Shown one piece after another: positions 1 through 7,591 of a stretch of DNA of 26,426 nt. Source of the stretch: UBA3792 sp045576895. GTDB lineage: Bacteria > Bacillota > Clostridia > Christensenellales > CAG-138. The stretch is taken from NCBI GenBank assembly GCA_045576895.1, contig JAZNHI010000199.1, forward strand, positions 1-26,426. Direction: 5' to 3'. How positions within the stretch are numbered: position 1 is the first letter of the stretch; the number at the start of each line of letters is the position of its first letter. The notes beneath the pieces are model-generated. The model did no database searches. It was not told the origin of the DNA and saw nothing but the letters and a program-made list of their open reading frames with translations. A program made the translations under genes and the position numbers.

Positions 1-1014
1 ATCATCGGCAGCATCTTCAGACTTCTGATCCAGTTGCCTTTTGTCAATTGGAAATGGAAGTTCCGGCCGAATTTCCATTTCAAGGATCCGGACGTTGTGC
101 CCATGCTCAAAGGACTTCCGTCTGTTGCTGTGACGGCGGCAATCGCGCATATCAACGGTCTTGTTGATAGGACCATCGCATCCGGTGCGGTCAGCGGCTC
201 GGTTGCCTGTCTGAATTACGGACACAAGCTGATGAATGTGTTCAGCGGTATGATTTCGACGGCGATCAGTACGGCAGTCTATCCCACGATGATCGAGTAT
301 ATCGCAAAGAAAAAAACGGACAAGCTGAACACATTGCTGACAAAAGTGATCTCCGCGCTCGGATATATCATCATCCCGCTCAGCTGCTTCTGTATTCTGT
401 TTTCCAAAGAACTTGTTACAGCGGCATTCCAGCGCGGCGCCTTTGATGCGGCGGCAACAGAATTGACGGCCGGTGTTTTCATGGGGTATTGCGTCGGTAT
501 GCTGTTTGTCGGGATTGAGACTGTTATAACGAATGTGTTTTATGGATTCGGCGACACAAGGATCACGATGTATATCAGCATTGTCCAGATCGTACTGAAT
601 GTTGGTCTGGATCTTTTGCTGGTCCGTGTTTGGGGTGTTGCCGGACTGGCGTTTGCGACTTCCATTGCTGCAATCGTCTGTCTTTGCATCCGGTTCTTGT
701 TCCTCAGGAAGTACCTGAAAGTACAGTATCGGACGATTCTTTGGGAAAACCTGAAGATACTGGGACTGTCGCTTGTATCGTGTGCCATACCGTTCGTTGT
801 CATGCGGTATTTCCTTCATTTGAATGCCTATCTGACTTTGATCATCAGCGTATGCGCTGCCGGCAGCGTGTATTTTGCACTGTCTTATGTTTGTAAGATC
901 GATACGCTGCATTTTATGAAGGATATGATCAAAAAGAGATTGGGAAAAGAGAAAACGAGCGAAATTGAGGAAAATGAAAAAGATGACGGAACTGACAACA
1001 CCGATAACGGATGA
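1..1014 (+). CDS. murJ: MurJ/MviN-family lipid flippase, 3' part (5' end outside window)
   Basis: The reading frame is open from base 1 to the TGA at 1012-1014, so the N-terminal part lies upstream of the window. The visible 337 residues contain many hydrophobic segments and the MurJ-type pattern: a DR...A.G.VS..NYG block followed by GM.S.AIST..YP, then F.RGAFD and a conserved FYG.GDT. MurJ/MviN proteins of the MOP superfamily flip lipid-linked precursors (lipid II or polysaccharide repeat units) across the cytoplasmic membrane. The C-terminus ends in a highly charged, Glu/Lys/Asp-rich tail after the last membrane segment. The gene overlaps the following hydro-lyase subunit by about 30 bases, which suggests one transcript. 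Given the phosphoglycosyl transferase downstream it may serve as a Wzx-like exporter for an envelope polymer rather than as the housekeeping lipid II flippase; sequence alone does not decide this. Confidence 0.85.
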   Translation: MIGSIFRLLIQLPFVNWKWKFRPNFHFKDPDVVPMLKGLPSVAVTAAIAHINGLVDRTIASGAVSGSVACLNYGHKLMNVFSGMISTAISTAVYPTMIEYIAKKKTDKLNTLLTKVISALGYIIIPLSCFCILFSKELVTAAFQRGAFDAAATELTAGVFMGYCVGMLFVGIETVITNVFYGFGDTRITMYISIVQIVLNVGLDLLLVRVWGVAGLAFATSIAAIVCLCIRFLFLRKYLKVQYRTILWENLKILGLSLVSCAIPFVVMRYFLHLNAYLTLIISVCAAGSVYFALSYVCKIDTLHFMKDMIKKRLGKEKTSEIEENEKDDGTDNTDNG

Positions 1015-1498
1015 AATGGTGAATTCGCTGCGGGTCGGCGATACGGTCGAAATCAGCGGATATATTCTCTGCGGACGCGACGCAGTCCTTCCCAAAGTAT
1101 TGAAAATGATCGAAGACGGAAGGGTGAAGGATCTCGGCGTGGACCTGAAGGGTCAGGTGATTTTTCATACTGCCGTCAGTCCTGCGGGCGTGGGTCCGAC
1201 GAGTTCTAATAAGCTGGAGATAGAGAGTTCTATCGCGCCGCTGTCGGCGGCGGGCGTTAAGCTGCACCTCGGCAAAGGCCGTCTGCATGAGGAAACGATC
1301 GCTGCGCTTGATCGGTACAACGCTGTTTATGCGGTGATCCCGCCGGTAACGGCACTACTCGGATCAAAAACATCCGAAACGCGCGTGATCGCATTTCCGG
1401 AGCTCGGTATGGAAGCGCTGCATCTCATTAAGGTCGATCGATACCCCGCAATCATCGGCGCAGCCCACGGGAGGAGCATTTATGATGAAACCGTATGA
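983..1498 (+). CDS. Class I fumarase/tartrate dehydratase-type hydro-lyase, beta subunit (divergent)
   Basis: This matches the FumA C-terminal/TtdB-type beta subunit of Fe-S hydro-lyases, which add or remove water on small dicarboxylates such as fumarate, tartrate or mesaconate. It begins with the family's N-terminal pattern (LTTPIT.EMV.SL..GD.VEISG) and contains the swivelling-domain landmark GVGPTSSNKLE. In characterised fumarases the equivalent stretch is usually GPTT..RMD, so this copy is altered at a loop that I expect to lie near the substrate. I chose the ATG at 983, which fits the family N-terminus; an ATG at 974 and a TTG at 965 are in-frame alternatives and the only SD-like motif (GAGG at 967-970) does not settle it. 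The 3' end overlaps the alpha subunit by 17 bases. Beta precedes alpha here, the reverse of the ttdA-ttdB order. Confidence 0.85.
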   Translation: MTELTTPITDEMVNSLRVGDTVEISGYILCGRDAVLPKVLKMIEDGRVKDLGVDLKGQVIFHTAVSPAGVGPTSSNKLEIESSIAPLSAAGVKLHLGKGRLHEETIAALDRYNAVYAVIPPVTALLGSKTSETRVIAFPELGMEALHLIKVDRYPAIIGAAHGRSIYDETV

Positions 1499-2339
1499 TG
1501 AGATCGTTACCCTTGTGAGGAATACGCTGGTCGAAGCGGGCAGCACGTTCCGTCCGGATAAAAAGGAAGCTTACCGTCATGCGATCAAAACCGAACAAAA
1601 TGAAAAAGCCAAATGGGTTCTGGAAACGGTTTTGGAAAATGCGGAAGCTGCCGAAAAGAATCAAAGCCCGTTGTGCGACGACACGGGGATCCCGCATCTT
1701 GTTCTGGAGGTCGGCGAGAACTGCGCCGTGACCGGCAGGATGCTTGACGCGATCCGGGAGGGCGTTGCGGAAGGGCTCCGAAAGCTCCCGGGGCGTCCGA
1801 TGGGCATTATGGGGGACGACAGTCACCGGATCGACCAGAGCGGCGGACTGGATCCGGATCCTGCGGGCGTAGAACCTGCGCCGATTCTGCTGCGCAGAAG
1901 CGCGGACGATGTGATCCGGCTGTATATTCTGATGTTCGGCGGCGGACCGGCGATCAGGGCAAAGACCTATCGAGTGTTTCATAAGCACGATACGCAGGTC
2001 GTTCTGGATGAGATCGTCAAATGGGCAACCGAGAGTGTTTCGCAGCTTGGCTGTTCGCCGTGCACACTGGCGGTCGGCGTCGGACGGTCGCATTTCGAAG
2101 CATCCTCCATGATGCTGCAGGCGCAGACGGACGGACGATACGACGTTCAGTCCGACATGGAGCTGGAAATCACAAGAAGAGTCAACGAGGCGAACATCGG
2201 ACCGCTCGGATTGGGCGGGAATACGAGCGTGCTCGCCACCTTTATGAAGGTCGGCCCGCAGAGAGCAAGCGGCGTCAGGATCGTTTGCGTCCGTCCGACA
2301 TGCTGCTTTGAACCGCGGATCGCCACGATTGAGCTTTGA
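1482..2339 (+). CDS. Class I fumarase/tartrate dehydratase-type hydro-lyase, alpha subunit
   Basis: This is the catalytic, iron-sulfur-carrying partner of the preceding beta subunit, 285 residues, the normal length for a stand-alone alpha subunit. Visible family motifs are LCDDTG with Cys65, GPAIRAKTYRV, LGCSPC with Cys191 and Cys194, then NTSVLATFMK and GPQRASGVRIVC near the C-terminus, followed by Cys274 and Cys275. In class I fumarases three conserved cysteines hold a 4Fe-4S cluster; Cys65, Cys191 and a C-terminal cysteine are the likely ligands. The start at 1482 follows GGGAGGAG at 1470-1476, and a second ATG at 1485 is equally placed. Because the beta subunit departs from the fumarase consensus and the neighbours include MmgE/PrpD- and CitE-like enzymes, a substrate other than fumarate (for example tartrate, mesaconate or a related diacid) is plausible but unproven. 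Confidence 0.88.
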   Translation: MMKPYDEIVTLVRNTLVEAGSTFRPDKKEAYRHAIKTEQNEKAKWVLETVLENAEAAEKNQSPLCDDTGIPHLVLEVGENCAVTGRMLDAIREGVAEGLRKLPGRPMGIMGDDSHRIDQSGGLDPDPAGVEPAPILLRRSADDVIRLYILMFGGGPAIRAKTYRVFHKHDTQVVLDEIVKWATESVSQLGCSPCTLAVGVGRSHFEASSMMLQAQTDGRYDVQSDMELEITRRVNEANIGPLGLGGNTSVLATFMKVGPQRASGVRIVCVRPTCCFEPRIATIEL

Positions 2340-2349
2340 GGGGGAGAAT

Positions 2350-2991
2350 ATGCAGAAGCATAAATCAAAAGGACCGTATGAGGCGTTCGTTAAACGCACG
2401 CTGGATATCATTATATCACTGCTCGTGATCGTTCTTTTTTCCTGGCTGTATTTGATTTTGGCGATCATTGTACGGGTAAACCTCGGCTCTCCCGTGATCT
2501 TCAAGCAGGATCGCCCGGGAAAAGACGGTAAGATTTTCAAGCTGTATAAGTTCCGTTCCATGAGCGACAAGCGGGATGAAAACGGAGAGTTGCTGCCGGA
2601 CAAGCTGCGGCTCAATAAGTTCGGCCGCATCCTTCGCTCCACAAGTCTCGACGAGCTTCCCGAGTTTTTCAATATTCTGAAGGGCGATATGAGCTTTGTC
2701 GGTCCGAGACCGCTGCTGGTCAAGTATCTGGAGCACTATAACAGCTTTGAAATGCGCAGACACGAAGTGCGGCCGGGGCTGACCGGGCTTGCGCAGATCA
2801 GCGGAAGGGCGGCGCTGAGCTGGAAGGAAAAGTTCGAAAAGGACGTCGAGTACGTGGACCATGTGACTTTCCTGACAGACCTAAAGATCGTCTGCTTAAC
2901 GGTGAAAAACGTGGTGAAGAGGGAAGGCATCGAGTTTAAAAAGGGGAATCAACAGATCATGGATTACTTCAAGGAGCATGATAATTGCTGA
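2350..2991 (+). CDS. Small monotopic phosphoglycosyl transferase (sugar transferase, PglC/WcaJ-like catalytic domain)
   Basis: This enzyme type moves a sugar-1-phosphate from a nucleotide sugar to undecaprenyl phosphate, starting a lipid-linked glycan. At 213 residues it is the minimal PglC-like form. It has a basic N-terminus, one hydrophobic re-entrant helix at about residues 17-42, and FKQDRPG followed by YKFRSM. The catalytic Asp-Glu pair is Asp101-Glu102 in LDELPEF, followed by GDMSFVGPRPLL and RPGLTGLAQISGR. The ATG at 2350 is preceded by GGGGGAG, giving a clear start 10 bases after the hydro-lyase alpha stop. Its place between the hydro-lyase and an ATP-grasp gene ties the metabolic genes to envelope glycan assembly. 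The sugar used cannot be read from the sequence. Confidence 0.93.
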   Translation: MQKHKSKGPYEAFVKRTLDIIISLLVIVLFSWLYLILAIIVRVNLGSPVIFKQDRPGKDGKIFKLYKFRSMSDKRDENGELLPDKLRLNKFGRILRSTSLDELPEFFNILKGDMSFVGPRPLLVKYLEHYNSFEMRRHEVRPGLTGLAQISGRAALSWKEKFEKDVEYVDHVTFLTDLKIVCLTVKNVVKREGIEFKKGNQQIMDYFKEHDNC

Positions 2992-3034
2992 TTCCGGTAT
3001 GCTCTTATCATAACCTTGAAAATTGGAGGAACAG

Positions 3035-4261
3035 ATGAAAATACTGGTCATCGCCGGCGGCGTTCCGCAGGTGGAGTTATTGAAGCAGCTTCACAGCAGA
3101 GGCATCGTTACCGTGCTTGCGGACGGAAATCCGAATGCCGTCGCGCGTCCGTACGCAGACGTGTTTCATTGCGTCAATATTTTTGATATCGACGCCATCC
3201 GGCAGATCGCAACCGATGAAAAAGTTGATTGTCTGCTGACGGTGTGCGCCGACCAGGTGCTGCTTGTTGTTGCGGAGGTGTCAGAGCAGCTCGGGCTGCC
3301 GTGTTACATCGATTTCAAAACTGCACAGAATGTTTCGGATAAGATCCGCATGAAACGAATCTTCAAGGCGAGCGGCGTTCCCACGACCGATTATGTGGAA
3401 ACGGATCATCTCAATATGGAGGCGATCTCGCATCTTCGCTATCCGCTGGTCGTAAAGCCCGTGGACGCATACAGCTCGAAGGGTGTACGCAAGGCAGAGA
3501 ACGAGGCGGAGCTCAGACAATTCTATGCGGAGGCGCAGCAGATCAGCCGCAGCGGCGGCGTAATCGTGGAGGAATTCTTCCGCGGGGATGAGATCAGCGT
3601 AGACGCGTTCGTTGTGGACGGAAAGGCGACCGTTCTGACGGTTTCCAACAGCGAGAAGCTCCGGTACGACAACCGTTTCGTGATCTTCCGCGGACGCTAT
3701 CCCGCGAAGGTATCGGATACGGTGATGGCTAAGATCCGGGACATCGCGCAAAAAATCGCAGACGGATTCGGACTCGTGAACGCGCCGCTTTTGATCCAGC
3801 TACTGAACCGCGGAGACGACGTTTCCGTCCTGGAGTTTTGTGCGAGGACCGGCGGCAACATGAAGTGGCTTCTGATCAAGTATGCGAGTGGGGTAGACGT
3901 TATCACGGCGACGATCGATATCACACTCGGAAAGAGGCCAGATCTGACGGTAAGGAATACCGGGAACAAACTTGTCGTGAACGATTTTATCTACTGTAAT
4001 CCCGGTGTATTCGATCATTTCGAAGGCTTCGATGAAATGGTCCGGCAGGGTCTGATCAACGAATTCCATCCTGTCCGGATGAGAGGTACGCGGATGACCG
4101 GCGCAAACAGCAGCAGCGACCGCATCGCGGGAATGAATATTCTTGCGGACAGCGTCGAAGATTTCAACGACAAAGAAAGAAAGATCCTCGCACATGTCCG
4201 GGTGGTCGATTCTGAGGGGAACGACATGATGCGGAGAGATCTGCTTCCGGAATTGATCTGA
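3035..4261 (+). CDS. ATP-grasp ligase (carboxylate-amine ligase type)
   Basis: The protein has 408 residues with the layout of ATP-grasp ligases. An N-terminal Rossmann-like domain begins ILVIAGGVPQ; the ATP-binding section has VVKP with Lys141 followed by the flexible loop AYSSKGV, then VIVEEFFRGDEISVD. The catalytic end carries VLEFCARTGG with Glu267 and Arg271, matching the E..R metal/phosphate-binding pattern. Such enzymes activate a carboxylate as an acyl phosphate and couple it to an amine, thiol or similar acceptor. The ATG at 3035 follows GGAGGA at 3025-3030; a TTG at 3023 is open but contains that ribosome binding site and was rejected. A working idea is that it joins an organic acid made or imported by the neighbouring enzymes to an amino sugar or amino acid. 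The real substrates are unknown, and the resemblance to carbamoyl-phosphate-synthase-like proteins is only structural. Confidence 0.85.
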   Translation: MKILVIAGGVPQVELLKQLHSRGIVTVLADGNPNAVARPYADVFHCVNIFDIDAIRQIATDEKVDCLLTVCADQVLLVVAEVSEQLGLPCYIDFKTAQNVSDKIRMKRIFKASGVPTTDYVETDHLNMEAISHLRYPLVVKPVDAYSSKGVRKAENEAELRQFYAEAQQISRSGGVIVEEFFRGDEISVDAFVVDGKATVLTVSNSEKLRYDNRFVIFRGRYPAKVSDTVMAKIRDIAQKIADGFGLVNAPLLIQLLNRGDDVSVLEFCARTGGNMKWLLIKYASGVDVITATIDITLGKRPDLTVRNTGNKLVVNDFIYCNPGVFDHFEGFDEMVRQGLINEFHPVRMRGTRMTGANSSSDRIAGMNILADSVEDFNDKERKILAHVRVVDSEGNDMMRRDLLPELI

Positions 4262-4270
4262 TCGAATGGC

Positions 4271-4288
4271 ATCACAGATTGCTGTGAT
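4271..4288. repeat. Perfect 7-bp inverted repeat between ATP-grasp and TRAP genes
   Basis: ATCACAG and CTGTGAT face each other across a 4-base spacer, ten bases after the ATP-grasp stop. There is no T-run behind it, so it is not a standard terminator. It could be a protein-binding palindrome or a small RNA hairpin at the junction between the glycan-type genes and the transporter. The 101-base gap that contains it (4262-4362) also carries the ribosome binding site of the next gene and nothing else recognisable. Confidence 0.45.
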
Positions 4289-4362
4289 TGGAGAAGCTGA
4301 TGGACAGGAATGACGCGGATTTGAGAGTCATTCGTGTATCAAATAAAGGAGGAGGAAAGGAC

Positions 4363-5727
4363 ATGCCAGCTGCATTGATTTATCTGGCAATCATGCTCGG
4401 GGTGATCATCATATGGTTCCTGCTGCTGAAGAGACCGGTTTATGAAGCCGTTCTGATCAGCTTCATTATCCTGCTGACGATCACCGGTACTTGGGGGAAA
4501 GTCGGCACATACATCGATAAGGGGCTGAAAACCAATCTGCTGTATTCGATGACGGCTTTCGTAGCAATGTCGATTATCCTGACAAAGACAAAGATCATCG
4601 ACGGAGCTATCGCAATTATTCTTGCGCTGCTCGGAAGAATCTCGGGAGGCGCAGGATATGTTTCGGTCGTGGCAAGCTCCTTTATGGGTGCATTGTCCGG
4701 CTCCGGTCCCGGCAACGTCATGGCGACCGGTTCTATAACAATCCCTGCAATGAAGCGTTCCGGCTTCCCGCCCGAACTGGCGGCGAATATCGAAAGCAAC
4801 GCTTCCTATCTCGGCAATATGATCCCGCCTTCCGGAAACATTGTGGCGGCACTCGGCGCACTGACCGGCATGGCAGCATACGGCGAGGAATACATTACCC
4901 AGGGACAGTTCTGGATCGTCATGTGGGGATGCTCGCTTTGGTTCATTCTTCAGAGATTGCTGACAGTCTTTGCGTTCTGCAAAGTCTATAAGGTAAAGCC
5001 GATGGCAAAGGAAGAGATTCCGAAGCTCAGAGAAACGCTGAAGAAGGGCTGGCAGGGGCTTTTGCTGCCGGTCATCATTCTGGTCCCGTTCATTCTGGAT
5101 TACTTCTTTAAGTCGACGTTCTTCACGGCTCGCCTCGGCAAAGACGGCGCTTCCGCACTGTCCAGCAGCCTGCTGATCTTCATCGGCGGTCTTGCTTCCA
5201 TCTACGCCGTGATCGTCGTGAAGGATAAAAAGCAGGTCACGCCGCACGCGATCGCGAAAATGTTTGCAGACGGTGTTAAGACGATTGCTCCCGCGATCGG
5301 CGTCTGCGTCATCGGCTATATGATCGGTGCAATGTTTACCGATCTCAAGGTCACAGATGAGATGCTGGTCTTCATGCAGGGACTCAATTTCGGCAAGTTC
5401 GGACTGGTCGTCTTCATCTGCTTCATCACCTGTCTGCTCGGCATGGTGATCCCCGGCAGTTCTTTGGTCGTTATCTTTGGACCGGTGTTTATCACGACGC
5501 TGGTCGCGGTCGGCGTTCATCCCGTGCTTGCGGCGGCGATGCTTCCCTGCATCTGCGGCGTTATGTGCGGCATCACCCCTCCGCTCGGTCTCGGCATGTA
5601 TGCCGGTATGAGCCTTGCGGAAAGCGATTTCGGGAAAACCTTCAAGAATAACCTCTGGTGGGTAGCGCTTCAGTTCATCATGGAAGTTGTTGTGCTGATG
5701 GGCTGGCTCCCGATCATGGGGCTGTAA
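4363..5727 (+). CDS. DctM-like TRAP transporter large permease
   Basis: This is a very hydrophobic protein of 454 residues, the usual length of TRAP large permeases, which carry organic acids (often C4-dicarboxylates or sialic acids) in with sodium. The DctM signature is clear: MGALSGSGPGNVMATG around residues 108-123, then a PAMKRSG..PELAANIE stretch and NMIPPSGN at 152-159, repeated in degenerate form in the second half (GMVIPGSS, GITPPLG), as expected for the family's internal duplication. The ATG at 4363 sits behind AAAGGAGGAGGAAAGG, far stronger than the in-frame TTG at 4288 or ATG at 4300. No DctP- or TAXI-type solute-binding protein is encoded nearby. Its neighbours suggest a di- or tricarboxylate or similar acid as substrate; the direction and identity are inferred. 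Confidence 0.85.
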   Translation: MPAALIYLAIMLGVIIIWFLLLKRPVYEAVLISFIILLTITGTWGKVGTYIDKGLKTNLLYSMTAFVAMSIILTKTKIIDGAIAIILALLGRISGGAGYVSVVASSFMGALSGSGPGNVMATGSITIPAMKRSGFPPELAANIESNASYLGNMIPPSGNIVAALGALTGMAAYGEEYITQGQFWIVMWGCSLWFILQRLLTVFAFCKVYKVKPMAKEEIPKLRETLKKGWQGLLLPVIILVPFILDYFFKSTFFTARLGKDGASALSSSLLIFIGGLASIYAVIVVKDKKQVTPHAIAKMFADGVKTIAPAIGVCVIGYMIGAMFTDLKVTDEMLVFMQGLNFGKFGLVVFICFITCLLGMVIPGSSLVVIFGPVFITTLVAVGVHPVLAAAMLPCICGVMCGITPPLGLGMYAGMSLAESDFGKTFKNNLWWVALQFIMEVVVLMGWLPIMGL

Positions 5728-5740
5728 GGAGGAAACGACG

Positions 5741-6142
5741 ATGAAAAAGACATTGAAAAAGATTTCCGATGTTTGCAAGCTGATCTTCGGATACGGCATC
5801 GCCATCGTTCTGTTTGCCGGCGGTCTGACGTTCTTCGGCTATATGATAGCGCTGATCATCGGCGGTGAGACCGCAACGGCAATCTGCACGTGGATCTACA
5901 AGAAGTTCGTCCCGATCATGGTTTATGCAACGACCATTCTGATCCTGTTCGGTCTTCTTTCCATGTATCTGGCGGGTGAAAAAGCGCTGACGCCGGAGAA
6001 AAAGAAAAAGAAGGATACCGTTTCGGGCGAGGCAGAAAGCGAGACTTCGCAACCGGAAGCGCCCGCACCGGAAACAAAGGAAGGCGCTGAACCTGCACAG
6101 TCTGAAACGTCTGCAGCAAAGCAGGAAACAGACGGAGAATAA
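5741..6142 (+). CDS. Small membrane protein, probable TRAP small-permease-like partner
   Basis: This 133-residue protein has hydrophobic segments at about residues 17-47 and 58-78, followed by a Lys cluster and a long hydrophilic tail very rich in Glu, Ala, Pro, Thr and Ser. It starts 13 bases after the large permease behind AAGGAGG, so the two are surely co-translated. TRAP systems normally need a small DctQ subunit with four membrane helices. This protein appears to have fewer and no clear DctQ motif, so the assignment rests on position, size and hydrophobicity. The charged tail (residues about 84-133) has low complexity and is probably disordered. It could instead be an unrelated accessory membrane protein. 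Confidence 0.6.
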   Translation: MKKTLKKISDVCKLIFGYGIAIVLFAGGLTFFGYMIALIIGGETATAICTWIYKKFVPIMVYATTILILFGLLSMYLAGEKALTPEKKKKKDTVSGEAESETSQPEAPAPETKEGAEPAQSETSAAKQETDGE

Positions 6143-6166
6143 ACAGAACAGAAATAAACGGACACA

Positions 6167-6202
6167 GCCGGCACGGGCGTTCTCGAATACGCCTGTGCCG
6201 GC
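6167..6202 (+). other. Long intercistronic hairpin (14-bp stem, 8-base loop)
   Basis: GCCGGCACGGGCGT at 6167-6180 pairs with ACGCCTGTGCCGGC at 6189-6202, with one G-U pair and an 8-base loop. It is followed by A residues, not T residues, on the + strand, and by no T-run on the other strand, so it does not look like an intrinsic terminator. In this position, between the transporter pair and the PrpD gene, it may protect or process the mRNA or set the ratio of upstream to downstream expression. Confidence 0.65.
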
Positions 6203-6212
6203 AAAAAACATA

Positions 6213-6232
6213 CCCGCCGGGCGAACGGCGGG
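6213..6232 (+). promoter_or_regulatory. Hairpin abutting the PrpD ribosome binding site
   Basis: CCCGCCG at 6213-6219 can pair with CGGCGGG at 6226-6232 around a 6-base loop. The next bases form the GGAGGA ribosome binding site at 6234-6239 of the GTG start at 6245. The stem therefore ends one base before the site, where it could hinder or organise ribosome loading. It lies only 10 bases after the larger hairpin, making a double-hairpin leader. A regulatory role is an inference. Confidence 0.5.
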
Positions 6233-6244
6233 CGGAGGAACAGA

Positions 6245-7591
6245 GTGAATCAATCTTTAGAGTTTTTACAGGCGATCGAGGGCGTCCGTCAGCAGCCGAT
6301 ACCGGACGAGGTCATGGCAAGGGTAAAAAAGAGTCTGTTGGACTACCTTGCGGTCACATATGCCGGAGCAGAATTTCAGCAGGACAAACTGCAGCGGTAT
6401 TTCGCCTTCGCGCAGCCGGAAGAGGGACTGTTCAGAGCGATCGGCACCGATCGCGATCTTGTTCTGTCGGAAGCGGTTTTTCTGAACGGACTCAACGGAC
6501 ATGCGTTGGATTTTGACGACGGAACCAATTCCGGTATCATTCATCTCGGCAGTCCGATCTTCTCGCTTTTAATCCCGTTATCGATCCGATACGGCATTGG
6601 GATCGAGGAAATGCTCAGAGCTGCCGTGATCGGTTACGAGGCGTCCTACACGATGGCGATCTCCATCCAGCCCGGGCATAAGGCGATGGGGTATCATGCA
6701 ACCGGAACCTGCGGTACGCTCGGCGCAACGCTGGCGGCAAGCTATATGCTCGGCTTTTCCGAAGAGGAACGCTTCGCTGCGTTTGCGGCGGCTTGCGTTG
6801 CCGCATCCGGCATGCTGAAGGTGCTGGACGACGGAAGCGAACTGAAGCCGTATAATGTCGCGAAAACGTCCCTGCTGGCGCTCAGCGCGATCCGCATGGC
6901 AAAAGCCGGATTTAAGGGGCATCCCGATCCGCTCGGCGGTCGCGGCTTTCTGAAAATGATGACCGGAAAAGAATCCGCAGAGCTGCAGCCGGTCCTGAAG
7001 AACGGCACTTATGCCGTGATGAAGAGTTATACGAAGCCGTACGCTTCGTGCAGATATACGCATCCCGCTGTCGAGGCGGCGATCCGCTTGCGGGATCGAG
7101 TCAAACCGGAGGATGTGGAATGCATCGATATCCGAACCTATCGATTGGCGGTTTCGGGTCATGATCATACGGAGATTCCGGGCAGCTATTCCGCAAAAAT
7201 GAGCATTCCTTTTACAACGGCGGCGGCGCTGACGTTCGGAAAAGCGGGATTGAATGAGTTTACGGATGAAGCGGTGCGGAATGAAAAACTGTTGTCGCTG
7301 ACTGCAAAAGTCCGTGTGGAAGCGGATGAAGCGTTAAGCGAGGTCTTTCCCGAGATCCAGGCGGCGATCGTTGCGATCCGTACCAAAGACGCAACCTATA
7401 CGGAACGGGTCGATTTTCCGAAGGGCGAACCCGAAAACCCGCTTACGGACGCGGAATTCAGGGAGCGGTATGACGGGCTGATGTCGTACGCCGGCGTTGA
7501 CGTGCATACGGCGGAGCATATTTTTACGACCGTATATCGCAGCGGCGCAAAGGTATCGGAGCTTTTTATTGACGGAAGAGGTATGAAATGA
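6245..7591 (+). CDS. MmgE/PrpD family protein
   Basis: The family includes 2-methylcitrate dehydratase, cis-aconitate decarboxylase and iminodisuccinate epimerase, all acting on small polycarboxylates. At 448 residues the length is typical. Family features seen are the opening helix with KKSLLDYLAVTYAG, the NGLNGHALDFDDG block, HLGSPIFSLL, and GYHATGTCGTLGA..AAS, then a KPYASCRYTHPAV stretch in the second half. The start is a GTG at 6245 behind GGAGGA at 6234-6239; no better ATG lies near the family N-terminus. Its end overlaps the next gene by ATGA, so it is translationally coupled to the aldo/keto reductase. It may catalyse dehydration, decarboxylation or epimerisation of a di- or tricarboxylate from the neighbouring pathway. 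Which of these cannot be told from the sequence. Confidence 0.88.
   Translation: MNQSLEFLQAIEGVRQQPIPDEVMARVKKSLLDYLAVTYAGAEFQQDKLQRYFAFAQPEEGLFRAIGTDRDLVLSEAVFLNGLNGHALDFDDGTNSGIIHLGSPIFSLLIPLSIRYGIGIEEMLRAAVIGYEASYTMAISIQPGHKAMGYHATGTCGTLGATLAASYMLGFSEEERFAAFAAACVAASGMLKVLDDGSELKPYNVAKTSLLALSAIRMAKAGFKGHPDPLGGRGFLKMMTGKESAELQPVLKNGTYAVMKSYTKPYASCRYTHPAVEAAIRLRDRVKPEDVECIDIRTYRLAVSGHDHTEIPGSYSAKMSIPFTTAAALTFGKAGLNEFTDEAVRNEKLLSLTAKVRVEADEALSEVFPEIQAAIVAIRTKDATYTERVDFPKGEPENPLTDAEFRERYDGLMSYAGVDVHTAEHIFTTVYRSGAKVSELFIDGRGMK

Noticed and set aside
4339..5805. 488-residue open frame on the - strand
   Set aside because: Antisense to the TRAP permease; His/Asp/Gln/Arg-rich composition typical of the reverse of a membrane protein gene.
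6167..6202. Intrinsic terminator inside the long block
   Set aside because: The stem is strong, but neither strand has a T-run after it, and the genes on both sides belong to one compact block.
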